Shown here piece after piece: positions 35,570-44,030 of a DNA stretch of 46,986 bases. The position numbers and the translations under genes were made by a program. The DNA comes from Myxococcota bacterium (GTDB taxonomy: Bacteria > Myxococcota_A > UBA9160 > JAFDET01): contig JANQFA010000214.1 of assembly GCA_028278065.1 (NCBI GenBank), positions 1-46,986 of the forward strand. Direction: 5' to 3'. Each line of letters opens with the position of its first letter. Positions within the stretch are counted from its first letter, which is position 1. The notes beneath the pieces were generated by a model, which worked only from the letters and a program-made list of their open reading frames with translations, was not told the DNA's origin and did no database searches.

Positions 35570-36007
35570 CTAGGGCGTGGCCGCCTCCTCCAGGAAGCGC
35601 TCCAGGAACTCGCCCAGGGCGGCGCTGATCTCGGAGCCGGCGCCGATGGGGAAGGTCCGGCAGGGCCCTTCGGTCTTGCCTGCCTTGAAGGGCCCCACGA
35701 GGGTCACCTCTCCGCGGCTCTTCACCGTGACGACGGCGCGGTGGCGGCCCCGCTGCACCGAGAACTCGACCGAGCGCACGTGCTTGTCGTCGACACGGGT
35801 GCGCGTCAGCTCGACGCGGAGCTGGGGCGCCCCCGCGGCGGCGCTGGCCTCGTGGAACGCGTCGAGCGCTTCGGCCACCCGCTCGCGCAGGCGATCGGCG
35901 CAGGTGCGCGCTTCGGCCAGGGCCGCGGCATGCTCCGCCTCGCGGGCTCCCAGCCGACGCCCGGCCTCGGCCATGCGACGCTTCAGATCGGCGTCGGAGT
36001 CGGTCAT
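35570..36007 (-). CDS. Small coiled-coil protein of unknown function
   Basis: A 145-residue soluble protein. The first 65 residues are an Ala/Glu/Arg-rich heptad-like helix, the rest a small mixed domain (LRVELTRTRVDDKHVRSVEFSV, split here as LRVELTRTRVDD and KHVRSVEFSV) ending in a helix with EFLERFLEEA. I recognise no family. ATG at 36007 is preferred; a GTG six codons upstream is also open. It lies between the M23 peptidase and gshA on the same strand. Confidence 0.65.
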   Translation of the reverse strand: MTDSDADLKRRMAEAGRRLGAREAEHAAALAEARTCADRLRERVAEALDAFHEASAAAGAPQLRVELTRTRVDDKHVRSVEFSVQRGRHRAVVTVKSRGEVTLVGPFKAGKTEGPCRTFPIGAGSEISAALGEFLERFLEEAATP

Positions 36008-36083
36008 GGCTGCGGAGCGTTGCACGGCGTCGCGCCAGCGGCCACCCCGGAGACCCGAGGCTCGGCGCGGGGCGCAGCCCGCG

Positions 36084-37451
36084 CTAGAGCGCCTCGTCGA
36101 CCGCGATGTCGCGGCCGCCGCCGTCGAGCTGGGCGAAGAGCGCGTCGCGCACGAGCTGGAACTCGGGCATGCGCGCCGTGGGGATGGGATCGCCGGCCGG
36201 CGTGCGCAGGCGCGCCGGGTTCACGAAGCGTCCGTCCTTGTTCTTGATCCGGAAGCAGACGTGCGGCCCGGTGGCCAGGCCCGTCGATCCCACGTAGCCG
36301 ATCACCTGCTTCTGGTGCACCCAGTCGCCGAGCTTCACCGTGTCGGCGTAGCGGGACATGTGGGAGTAGTAGGAGATGGAGCCGTTCTCGTGCTGGATCT
36401 TCACCAGCTTGCCGTAGCCGCTGGACCATCCGCGGTAGATCACCTTGCCGTGGGCCACCGCGAAGATCGGGGTCCCGTGGGGCGCGGCGTAGTCGATCCC
36501 GTAGTGCGGCCGCGTCACCTTGAGGATGGGGTGGCGACGGCTCGGGTTGTAGCGCGAAGCGATGCGCGTGTACTTCACGGGTGCGACCAGGAACTGGCGC
36601 TCGAGGGAGGAGCCGTCGGGCCGGTAGTAGCCCCCGCGCGCCTCCTCCTTCTCGTAGTACACCACCTCGTGGTTGCCCGTCTGGCCCTCGTAGCGGGCCG
36701 CCAGGATCACTCCGGGACCGAGGTACTGGGGCTCGCCTCCCGTCGGGTGACGATAGAGGCGCTCGTAGAGGATGTTGAATCGGTCGCCCGGCTGCACCGC
36801 GCGCGAGAAGTCCACGTCCCACGCGAAGAGCTCGGCGAAGTCGGTCGCCAGCTGCGGGCTCTCGCCGAGGTCGCGGATCGTCTCGTAGAGGCTGGTCGTC
36901 ACCACACCGGCGATGCGCGCGGTGCGCCGCTCCAGCCGCGGCTCGCGTCGCTCGGCCACGTAGCCGTCGCCGCGCCGGAAGAGATGGTAGGAGGTGAGAT
37001 CCGAAGTGCCGTACTCGAAGGACACCACGCCGCGCTCGACGTGGTGCACGACGCGCCAGGTATCCCCTGCGCGCGAGCGGCGGAAGTCGAAGACGGGCCG
37101 CATCTCGGTGACGATGGTGTGAACGGCCGACGCGGGGATGCCCTCGGAGCCGAGCGCCATCGCGAGCGAGCCGCCGGCACGGATCACGCCGCTCGCGGTG
37201 ATCATGCCTTCCATGCTCATGTCCCACGCCGGGCGCATCTCGGGCTCGGACTCGGGAAGCTCGAGCGGATCGGGCGAGAGACTCGCCAGCTCGCCGGGAG
37301 GTGCGTCGACGCGCGGGAACATCTCGTCCGCGGACACCGCGAGGGTGACCGCACCCACGGCCAGAGCGAACCCGGTGAGTCCGATCGCCGTCAGCAGGGA
37401 CGCGCGACGCAGCTGCGCGCGCAGTCTCTGGAACCCCCCACGTCCGCCCAA
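36084..37451 (-). CDS. M23 family peptidoglycan endopeptidase (MepM-like)
   Basis: Predicted periplasmic zinc endopeptidase that cuts peptidoglycan cross-bridges. The 455-residue product has an N-terminal signal anchor (LLTAIGLTGFALAVGAVTLAV), an OapA/LysM-like middle region, and the LytM domain with metal ligands in HYGIDYAAPHGTP (H-x3-D). The second motif reads GPHVCFRIKNKDG, His-x-Cys where His-x-His is usual, a variant I recall from other MepM-like proteins, so activity is likely but not certain. TTG at 37451 after GAGGAAGG is chosen; the frame is open 31 codons further upstream. Confidence 0.88.
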   Translation of the reverse strand: MGGRGGFQRLRAQLRRASLLTAIGLTGFALAVGAVTLAVSADEMFPRVDAPPGELASLSPDPLELPESEPEMRPAWDMSMEGMITASGVIRAGGSLAMALGSEGIPASAVHTIVTEMRPVFDFRRSRAGDTWRVVHHVERGVVSFEYGTSDLTSYHLFRRGDGYVAERREPRLERRTARIAGVVTTSLYETIRDLGESPQLATDFAELFAWDVDFSRAVQPGDRFNILYERLYRHPTGGEPQYLGPGVILAARYEGQTGNHEVVYYEKEEARGGYYRPDGSSLERQFLVAPVKYTRIASRYNPSRRHPILKVTRPHYGIDYAAPHGTPIFAVAHGKVIYRGWSSGYGKLVKIQHENGSISYYSHMSRYADTVKLGDWVHQKQVIGYVGSTGLATGPHVCFRIKNKDGRFVNPARLRTPAGDPIPTARMPEFQLVRDALFAQLDGGGRDIAVDEAL

Positions 37452-37634
37452 GTGAGCCTTCCTCGCCGCGTTGATGTTACTCGAAGTCCCCGTTTCGACG
37501 GGGGCTATAGTTAGCCCGCGCCGGCAGGGTCCGCACTTCACCAAGCATGACGACGAGTCTCATCCAGGGGCCCTGGCAGCGGTGAGCTGGGTCACGGCTC
37601 GGGGATTCCACGGAGCGGCCGGAGGGGGGTGCGG
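37452..37634. promoter_or_regulatory. Divergent regulatory region between M23 and M20 peptidase genes
   Basis: Contains a perfect hairpin CCCCGT (37488-37493), loop TTCG, ACGGGG (37498-37503), and a palindrome CCAGGG-G-CCCTGG at 37564-37576. A TATAGT hexamer at 37506-37511 is a good -10 for the plus strand, but no matching -35 is seen. The hairpin would lie in the minus-strand leader about 40 bases before the TTG start. Confidence 0.4.
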
Positions 37635-39119
37635 GTGCGGAGAAACGGCTCCAGATCTCCGAGGATGAAGTGCTTTCTGGGTGTTGGCGGTGCGGCGCTG
37701 GCGCTCCTGGTTGCTTTCTCGCTGCCTTCCCCCGCGGGGGCCGTCTGGCCCTTCGGGCGGGCCGGGCCCGACGCACCGATCGAGGATCTCGCCGCCGCGG
37801 CGGCCGAGATCCTCTCCCGGGCGATCCGCATGGACACGACGAACCCGCCCGGAAACGAGCGGCCCCTGGCCCGCCTGCTCGTCGACGTGCTGGAAGACCA
37901 GGGCATCGAGGCGAAGCTCGTCGAGACGCCGAAGGGTGTCGCGACGGAGGGACGCGCCGCAGCGTGGGGGCGCGTGCCCGGCAACGGGCGCGCGAGGCCG
38001 ATCATCCTGCTCTCGCATCTCGATACGGTGCCCGCAAATGCCTCCGAGTGGGCGGTGGAGCCCTTCTCGGGGGTGGTCGGTGGCGGCTACGTGGTGGGCC
38101 GCGGCGCCCTGGATGCCAAGGGCGTCGCCGTCGTCCACCTGATGACCCTGGTCGAGCTGGCGCGGCGCGAGACGCCGCTCGACCGCGACGTGATCTTCCT
38201 GGCCACACCCGACGAGGAGACCGGCGGACGCGACGGCGCCGGCTGGCTGGTGGCGCAGCGCAAGGACCTGCTGCGCGATGCCCAGTACCTGCTCACGGAG
38301 GGCGGGGGCATCCTGGCGGGCAACGGCGGGGCGGTTCCCGTGTGGGGCGTCTCCGTCGCCGAGAAGAGCCCGTGCTGGCTGCGCGTGACCGCCCGGGGAA
38401 CGCCCGGGCACAGCTCCGCCCCGAGCGCCGATGCCGCCGTGCCGCGCCTCATCGCCGCCCTCGAACGGGTGCGGAACATGCAGACCGACGTGCGCGTGAC
38501 CCCCGAGGTGCAGCGGATGTTCGAGGAGCTCGCGCCCTACGCCGCGGAGGAGGATCGCGAGGGCTACGCCCATCTCTCGCTGGGTCTCGCGGTCGATCCG
38601 CGCTTCCAGAGCCGCTTCCTCTCCAGCCGCGGGCGGGCGGCCCTGGTACGCAACACCGTCACCATCACCGTGCTCGAAGGTGCGCCGCGCACCAACGTGG
38701 CGCCGGCCGAGGCCTACGCCCACCTGGACGCCCGCATCCTGCCGGGCCAGCGCTGCGACGTCTTCGCCAACCGGATCCGCGCGGTGATCTCGGACCCCGG
38801 CGTCGAGATCGAGCCGATCCTGGCCTTCCCGTCGCGCAGCTCGCCCGCCGACACCCCGCTCTTCGACGCCATCCGCGCCACTGCCGCCGAGCTGGACCCG
38901 GGCGCCGCCGTGGTGCCGCGGGTGATCGCCGGCTTCACCGACGCCCACTACTTCCGCGACCTCGGGATCGTCGCCTACGGCTTCGTGCCGCGCTGGCTGC
39001 CGCCGTCCGAGAGCCGCGGGGTGCACGGCCCCAACGAGCGCATCGCCATCCAGAACCTGGATCGCGGGGTGAAGACGCTGGTGCGGATCCTCGAACACCT
39101 CGCTGCGTCCCGTCAGTAG
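37635..39119 (+). CDS. M20 family metallohydrolase, exported
   Basis: Predicted di-zinc peptidase or amidohydrolase of about 494 residues with a signal peptide (LGVGGAALALLVAFSLPSPAGA). Metal and catalytic motifs are intact: SHLDTVPA, GRGALDAKG, TPDEETGG and the dimerisation-domain His in GTPGHSSAPS. The TNPPGNE and EVQRMFEELAPYA blocks fit the M20 carboxypeptidase S/Yscs-like group. Start is uncertain: GTG 37635 has GGAGG nine bases upstream, GTG 37629 and ATG 37665 are alternatives. Its stop overlaps the opposing sugar transferase gene by 7 bases. Substrate unknown. Confidence 0.9.
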   Translation: MRRNGSRSPRMKCFLGVGGAALALLVAFSLPSPAGAVWPFGRAGPDAPIEDLAAAAAEILSRAIRMDTTNPPGNERPLARLLVDVLEDQGIEAKLVETPKGVATEGRAAAWGRVPGNGRARPIILLSHLDTVPANASEWAVEPFSGVVGGGYVVGRGALDAKGVAVVHLMTLVELARRETPLDRDVIFLATPDEETGGRDGAGWLVAQRKDLLRDAQYLLTEGGGILAGNGGAVPVWGVSVAEKSPCWLRVTARGTPGHSSAPSADAAVPRLIAALERVRNMQTDVRVTPEVQRMFEELAPYAAEEDREGYAHLSLGLAVDPRFQSRFLSSRGRAALVRNTVTITVLEGAPRTNVAPAEAYAHLDARILPGQRCDVFANRIRAVISDPGVEIEPILAFPSRSSPADTPLFDAIRATAAELDPGAAVVPRVIAGFTDAHYFRDLGIVAYGFVPRWLPPSESRGVHGPNERIAIQNLDRGVKTLVRILEHLAASRQ

Positions 39120-40522
39120 GCGCCGCGCCGGGTGAGCACCGCCCCGACGGTGCGCACCAGCAGCGAGAGGTCCATCCACAGCGAACGGTTTCGGATGTAG
39201 TAGAAGTCGTACTGGAGATTGTCGTGCATGGGCAGGTCCTTGCGACCGAGGATCTGCCAGAGCCCGGTGATACCGGGCTTCACCGTGAGGCGGCGGCGCT
39301 GCCACTCGTCGTACCCATCGACGATGAAGGGCATTTCCGGGCGCGGTCCCACCAGCGACATCTCGCCGCGCAGCACGTTCCAGAGCTGGGGGATCTCGTC
39401 GATGCTGGTGCGGCGCAGGAAGTCCCCGTAGCGGGTGATGCGCGGGTCGCGGCGGCCCCTGGGTGCGACGGCATAGGGATCGACGTCCGACCGCATGGTG
39501 CGGAACTTCAGCATGCGGAAACGTGCACCGTCCAGCCCGATGCGTTCCTGGGCGAAGAGCACCGGGCCCGGCGAGTCGCGCCGGATGCGCAGCGCCCACC
39601 AGGCCCAGAGCGGGGCCGAGACCAGCAGCGCGAGCGACGCGAGCAGCACGTCGAGCGCTCGCTTGGCGGGCTCGTAGTGAGAGGGCGGGCGCCGCCCACC
39701 CAGGCGAACCAGGGGCAGGTCGTCGACCAGGTCGACCGGCGTGCCCGCCGTGAGCACCTCGAAGAGATTGGTCACCACCCGGAAGGTGACGTCCAGGTCC
39801 TCGCAATCGAGGACCAGGGAGAGCATCCGCGTGTGGCCCATGGCGGGCGTCGCGACGAAGACCTCCTGCACCCGGTGCCACTTCGCGCTGGCACGCAGCG
39901 CAGCGGTGCCGCCCAGCACGGGCACCCCGGCCACCTTCTCGCCCTGGAGCTCGTGGTCATCGTCCAGGAAGCCGACGACCCGATAGCCCACCTCGGGATG
40001 GTCCTGGATCTTCTGCACCAGTCGGATCCCGGTGGTGCCGGCACCCAGGATGAGGACGCGCACGTCGAGGCGGCCCGCGGCGCGCAGGCGTCGCTCGATG
40101 CGCGTGAAGGCCAGCCGACTCGCTCCCTGGAAGACCAGGCTGTAGGCGGCGGTGAAGAGCACCACCACGCGCCCGAACTGCCACTCCTTCACCATGAAGC
40201 CCAGGCTCGAGATCACCAGCAGGCCGAGCAGGACCCCCTTGCCGAGGGCCTGGATGTGGTCGCTCGCCGTCGCCAGCCGGCGCGGCCTGTAGATGTCATA
40301 GGCGCGGCACGAGAGGATCCAGGCACCGACGACGAACGGCGCAGCGGCGGCATACGTCTCGAAGCCGTTGATCGCGAAGCCGAAGACCGGGTCGAGTGCG
40401 CGGCGGGTAGCCCAGGCCAGCATCCAGGCGCCGCACACGAGCACCACGTCGGCGTAGACGTGGGCGCGCCGCAGCGATGCGGCGTCCCACCCGCCGGCGC
40501 CGTCGACCTCCGGACCGCTCAT
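39113..40522 (-). CDS. Polyprenyl-phosphate hexose-1-phosphate transferase (WcaJ/EpsE-like initiating transferase)
   Basis: Starts a polysaccharide repeat by moving a hexose-1-phosphate from a nucleotide sugar to the lipid carrier at the inner membrane. The 469-residue product has four N-terminal membrane helices (about 24-40, 58-72, 97-112, 118-135), a Rossmann-like CoA-binding domain (VRVLILGAGTTGIRLVQ), a re-entrant helix (LLASLALLVSAPLWAWW), and the catalytic domain with FAQERIGLDG, MLKFRTM and DEIPQLWNVLRGEMSLVGPRP. ATG at 40522 lacks a strong ribosome binding site; a GTG at 40570 is open. It opens the surface polysaccharide locus. Confidence 0.94.
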   Translation of the reverse strand: MSGPEVDGAGGWDAASLRRAHVYADVVLVCGAWMLAWATRRALDPVFGFAINGFETYAAAAPFVVGAWILSCRAYDIYRPRRLATASDHIQALGKGVLLGLLVISSLGFMVKEWQFGRVVVLFTAAYSLVFQGASRLAFTRIERRLRAAGRLDVRVLILGAGTTGIRLVQKIQDHPEVGYRVVGFLDDDHELQGEKVAGVPVLGGTAALRASAKWHRVQEVFVATPAMGHTRMLSLVLDCEDLDVTFRVVTNLFEVLTAGTPVDLVDDLPLVRLGGRRPPSHYEPAKRALDVLLASLALLVSAPLWAWWALRIRRDSPGPVLFAQERIGLDGARFRMLKFRTMRSDVDPYAVAPRGRRDPRITRYGDFLRRTSIDEIPQLWNVLRGEMSLVGPRPEMPFIVDGYDEWQRRRLTVKPGITGLWQILGRKDLPMHDNLQYDFYYIRNRSLWMDLSLLVRTVGAVLTRRGAY

Positions 40523-40738
40523 GGGCAGCTGATCGGCAGGCCGTGGCAGGTTCCTTACACGCGGCGGCACCCGCCGCCGGAACCCCGCGGGAGTACCTGG
40601 GGTATCCCGCCGTGGCCCTCGCGACGTCCGCTGGATGCGCCGACCGAGGGGGAATCCCCCTCGACAAGGCCGTCAGCGATACGCAGCTGGGCGGCTTTCG
40701 CGCTTGGGTCGCGGGCGATTCCTGCCGATCCATCTGCC
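40523..40738. promoter_or_regulatory. Divergent promoter region with three inverted repeats
   Basis: The 216 bases separate the initiating transferase (minus) from the glycosyltransferase operon (plus). Inverted repeats: GCGGCGG 40561-40567 with CCGCCGC 40571-40577; GCGGGA 40587-40592 plus TACC 40594-40597 with GGTA 40601-40604 plus TCCCGC 40605-40610; and a perfect 19-base palindrome CGAGGGGGAATCCCCCTCG at 40645-40663. These are candidate operators or attenuator stems. No clear sigma-70 hexamers. Confidence 0.5.
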
Positions 40739-41968
40739 GTGGAGAGCCCGCCCTCGAGCACCGCACGCAGGACGCCCCGCGTCCTCTTCCTCGCGCAGAA
40801 CCGTCAGGAGGCCCAGACGCTGGTCGCGGTGGCCCGCGAGCTCGGCGACCCCGAAGCTGCCGAGTTCCTCTCGCTGGACCCCTTCTTCCGGCAGGACGCC
40901 GGCGACGTCGCGCGAGCCGCCGGCTTCCCGGTGCGCACCCTGGAGCCGATCCGGCCGCCCTCCCGACCCTTCGCGCTCCTCTCCCAGGCGCGAAAGCTGG
41001 CGGTCGTGCTGCGCAACCACGCGGCCATCGCCCGCGCCTGCGAGGGGCTCGACGCTCTCGTGTGTTGCAGCGACGGAGCCCTCGAGCGGAGCTTCATCCG
41101 CGCCGCCCAGCAGCGCGGTGCCGCCTGCTTCCTGGTGGTGAACGGCTGGCTCTTCCACTCGCCGGCCAGGCCCGTACGCCGCGCGGTACGGGCCGCCGCC
41201 CGCGCGCTGGGCCTCGCCCACCTGGCGCCGGCCGAGATCGGCGAGGGCGGCTGCGACCGCATCTTCGTCCCCGGTCTCGCCGTGAGCGACGAGCTGGCCC
41301 TGCGCGGCGTGCCCCTGGACCGGTTGGAGGCGACCGGGTGCCCCCGCTTCGCACCGCTGTTCGTCGCGCGGAGTGCCTCCGCCGACGGCGGGGAGCACCG
41401 CCGCCCTCCCCTGCGCATCCTCTACCTGACCGGCGCGTTCGCCTGGCACGGCATGCGCGACGCGGGTCATCGCGAGCTCCGGCAGCTCCGCATACTCGAC
41501 GAGATCGTGGGCCGCTCGGCAGGCGGGATGGCGCTCCGCGTGCGACCCCACCCGCGCGCCAGCTCCGCGGAGCTGGCCCTCCTCGGCGGGCTCGAGCACG
41601 CGGAGATCGCCCCGCCCTCGGAGGCCCTCGAGGACGCGATCGGCGAAGCACACGTCGTGGCGTCGGTCTGCTCCACGGCGACCTTCGAGGCGATCGCGCT
41701 CGATCGCCTGGCGCTCGGGATCGACATCGCCGACGTGTTCCCGACGGCACACGAGCGCATCTTCACGCGCCTGGGGCTGTGGCGGACGGGCAGCAGGGCG
41801 GAGCTGGAGGCGGCGCTCGAGGTGCTCCGCACGGGTGATCCGGAGCTGGTCGAGCGGGCGCGCCGCCAGCGTCGCGTCTTCGAGCGTGTGATGGCCCGCG
41901 ATACACCCCGGGCGGCTGCCCGGATCGCCGCGGAGATCGGCCGCGCCACCCAGGGCGCCGCTACGTGA
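40739..41968 (+). CDS. Putative GT-B-fold glycosyltransferase of surface polysaccharide synthesis
   Basis: A 409-residue cytoplasmic protein of two Rossmann-like halves. The first opens with RVLFLAQNRQEAQTLVAVA. The second has RVRPHPRASSAEL and VVASVCSTATFEAIALDRL, the pattern of capsule-type and CDP-glycerol/epimerase-like GT-B enzymes where a Ser-Thr pair binds the donor phosphate. The donor and acceptor cannot be told. GTG at 40739 is the best start although its ribosome binding site is poor. Its stop overlaps the next gene (GTGA). Confidence 0.7.
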   Translation: MESPPSSTARRTPRVLFLAQNRQEAQTLVAVARELGDPEAAEFLSLDPFFRQDAGDVARAAGFPVRTLEPIRPPSRPFALLSQARKLAVVLRNHAAIARACEGLDALVCCSDGALERSFIRAAQQRGAACFLVVNGWLFHSPARPVRRAVRAAARALGLAHLAPAEIGEGGCDRIFVPGLAVSDELALRGVPLDRLEATGCPRFAPLFVARSASADGGEHRRPPLRILYLTGAFAWHGMRDAGHRELRQLRILDEIVGRSAGGMALRVRPHPRASSAELALLGGLEHAEIAPPSEALEDAIGEAHVVASVCSTATFEAIALDRLALGIDIADVFPTAHERIFTRLGLWRTGSRAELEAALEVLRTGDPELVERARRQRRVFERVMARDTPRAAARIAAEIGRATQGAAT

Positions 41969-42732
41969 GCGTGCTTCCGGAGCCGGTGCGCATCCTGGGC
42001 GTGGACGTCCATCCCCTCGACGTGGACGGGCTGCATGCCTACATCGGGGAGGTGATCCGGGCGGGCGGGCACTCGCTCGTCCTCAACGTGAACGCCCACG
42101 CGCTCAACCTCGGCTGCACCCGGCCCTGGCTGCGCGAGTTCTGGAACGAAGCGCCCGTCGTCTTCTGCGACGGAGCCGGCGTGCGCCTGGCAGCGCGAAT
42201 GCTCGGAGTCCGCCTCCCACCTCGGATCACCTACGCCGACTGGATGTGGCAGCTCGGTGCCGAGGCGGAGCGACGCGAGTGGAGCCTCTACCTCCTGGGC
42301 GGAGAGCCCGGCGTCGCTCCCCGCGCGACCCGGCGGATGCGCGCGCGCTTTCCCGATCTGCGCGTCGTCGGCGCGCGGGACGGCTATTTCGACAAGACCG
42401 CGGGCTGTGCCGCCTCACGCGCCGTGGTCGAAGAGATCAATCGCGTTGCGCCGGACATCCTCGTCGTCGGCTTCGGCATGCCCCTCCAGGAGGCCTGGCT
42501 GAGAGATCACTGGGACGCGATCGACGCTCGCATCGCACTGACCGGAGGAGCGGCGCTCGACTACGTCTCGGGCAAGCTCGTCCGGGCTCCCCGCTGGATG
42601 ACCCGGAACGGTCTCGAGTGGCTCGGAAGACTGGCGATCGAGCCGCGCCGGCTCTGGCGGCGCTATCTGCTCGGGAACCCCTCCTTCCTCTGGAGGATCT
42701 CGCGGCAGAAGCTCACCGGGGCCGAGCCGTGA
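41965..42732 (+). CDS. WecG/TagA/CpsF family glycosyltransferase (GT26)
   Basis: Family members add ManNAc or a related N-acetylhexosaminuronic acid to a lipid-linked first sugar. The 255-residue product has the family blocks VLNVNAHALNLG, PVVFCDGAGVRLAAR, LYLLGGEPGVA and VGFGMPLQEAWLRDHW, with the likely catalytic Asp in CDGAG. GTG at 41965 overlaps the preceding stop and its own stop overlaps the flippase start, both GTGA, so the three genes are coupled. Confidence 0.93.
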   Translation: MSVLPEPVRILGVDVHPLDVDGLHAYIGEVIRAGGHSLVLNVNAHALNLGCTRPWLREFWNEAPVVFCDGAGVRLAARMLGVRLPPRITYADWMWQLGAEAERREWSLYLLGGEPGVAPRATRRMRARFPDLRVVGARDGYFDKTAGCAASRAVVEEINRVAPDILVVGFGMPLQEAWLRDHWDAIDARIALTGGAALDYVSGKLVRAPRWMTRNGLEWLGRLAIEPRRLWRRYLLGNPSFLWRISRQKLTGAEP

Positions 42733-44030
42733 GCGCGCGCGAGCCGGGGGCGCTGGCGTCGCTTCCCGCCACGCGCTCGCTTCGCCTCCGGCGCACGAGC
42801 GACTTCTCGGTCGTGTTGGGCGCCACCGGCCTGCTCCACGGGACGCACATGGGGCTCGCCTTGCTGGCCGCAGCCCGCCTCGGGCCCGAGAGCTTCGCGG
42901 TCTGGAACCTGCTCGCCGCACTGATCGGCTACGCGAGCCACGCGCACCTGGGCGTCCTCACCGGGATGGCGCGCGACGTCCCCATCGCGCTGGGCGGGGG
43001 CGACGCCGCTGCGGCGCGTGCCCTCGAGGCGCTCGGCTTTCGCACGGCGGCCCTCGCCGCGGGAGGCCTGATGCTGGTCTGGGCGCTGGCGGCGGCCATC
43101 CCCGAGGCCCGCAGCGGCGTGGCCGCGGATCTCTGGGTGGCCGCCGGTGCGGTGGCCGCGGCGCAGGTGCTGTTCCTCTACACCACCCTGCGCGCCCGCT
43201 CGAAGCAGCAGTTCCGGAGCCAGGCGGCGCAGACCGCAGCCGCCGCGATCGGCATGCTGGCCGCCTGGGTCGCCGGAGGCCGCGACGCCGGACTCGCCGG
43301 CCTGGCCGTCTCCTTCGTCGCCGGCTACTCCGCCGGAGCCGGCGTCGGCTTCGTACTCGACCCGCCGCCGCTCGGCGCAGCACGCGCACCGGCGGGAGAG
43401 CTGCGCAGGCTGGTATCCGTGGGCCTTCCCATCCTCTCGGCCGGGCTCCTGTTCTCGCTGATCTCGACCGTGGACCGCTGGATCGTGGCCCGCTTCCTGG
43501 GAGCCGAGGCGCTGGGCGCGTACACCGTCGCGATCTTCGCATTCGGTGTGGCGGTCCTGGGCCCCACGGTCGCCTCGCAGCTCAGCTACCCGGCGATCGC
43601 GTTCGCGTGGGGACGAGATCCGGAGCCTGCGACCATCGCACCTCTCGTGCGGCGTCACAGCGCGCGCGGCCTGGCGGCCGGCGTCGTCCCCGCGCTGCTT
43701 CTGGCACTGGTGCTGCCCGGCCTGGTCGACACCTGGCTGCCCCGCTACGCGGCGGGTGTCGCGCCGGCTCTCGTCATCCTGCCCGGCGTGGTCGCGGTGG
43801 GCGCAGCGATGGGCTGCGCCAACTTCCTGAACACGGCCGGTCACCACCGCACCTATCTCGCGGTCCAGGCGCTCGGTCTCTCGATCAATGCGGCCGCCAG
43901 CTCGGCGGCGGCCTGGTCGGGATGGGGGCTCGTCGGGGTCGCCGCCGCCACCTCGCTCTCTCTGTGCCTCTACGCCCTGCTGCTGGCCCATGTGACGCGG
44001 CGCCGGCTGGTCGCCGGGCGCGCCGTCTAG
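42729..44030 (+). CDS. Wzx-type polysaccharide flippase / MATE-like exporter
   Basis: Predicted inner-membrane protein of 433 residues with about 12 hydrophobic helices, which would flip lipid-linked oligosaccharide to the periplasm. The N-terminal GATGLLHGTHMGLALLAAARLG and the mid-protein VDRWIVARFLGAEALGAYTVA (shown by its core VDRWIVARFLG) are typical of the Wzx/RfbX superfamily. GTG at 42729 overlaps the WecG-like stop. Its TAG and the opposing pseI-like TAG share the four bases CTAG. No polymerase gene was seen beside it. Confidence 0.85.
   Translation: MSAREPGALASLPATRSLRLRRTSDFSVVLGATGLLHGTHMGLALLAAARLGPESFAVWNLLAALIGYASHAHLGVLTGMARDVPIALGGGDAAAARALEALGFRTAALAAGGLMLVWALAAAIPEARSGVAADLWVAAGAVAAAQVLFLYTTLRARSKQQFRSQAAQTAAAAIGMLAAWVAGGRDAGLAGLAVSFVAGYSAGAGVGFVLDPPPLGAARAPAGELRRLVSVGLPILSAGLLFSLISTVDRWIVARFLGAEALGAYTVAIFAFGVAVLGPTVASQLSYPAIAFAWGRDPEPATIAPLVRRHSARGLAAGVVPALLLALVLPGLVDTWLPRYAAGVAPALVILPGVVAVGAAMGCANFLNTAGHHRTYLAVQALGLSINAAASSAAAWSGWGLVGVAAATSLSLCLYALLLAHVTRRRLVAGRAV

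Noticed and set aside
37482-37512. A sigma-70 promoter for the M20 gene using TATAGT at 37506
   Set aside because: No -35-like hexamer at 16-18 base spacing; only the -10-like element is seen.
37670-41968. A 1432-codon open frame across the M20 gene, the antisense of the sugar transferase and the glycosyltransferase
   Set aside because: Only its last 409 codons look like protein; the rest is Arg/Gly/Pro-rich shadow of genes with clear family motifs in other frames.
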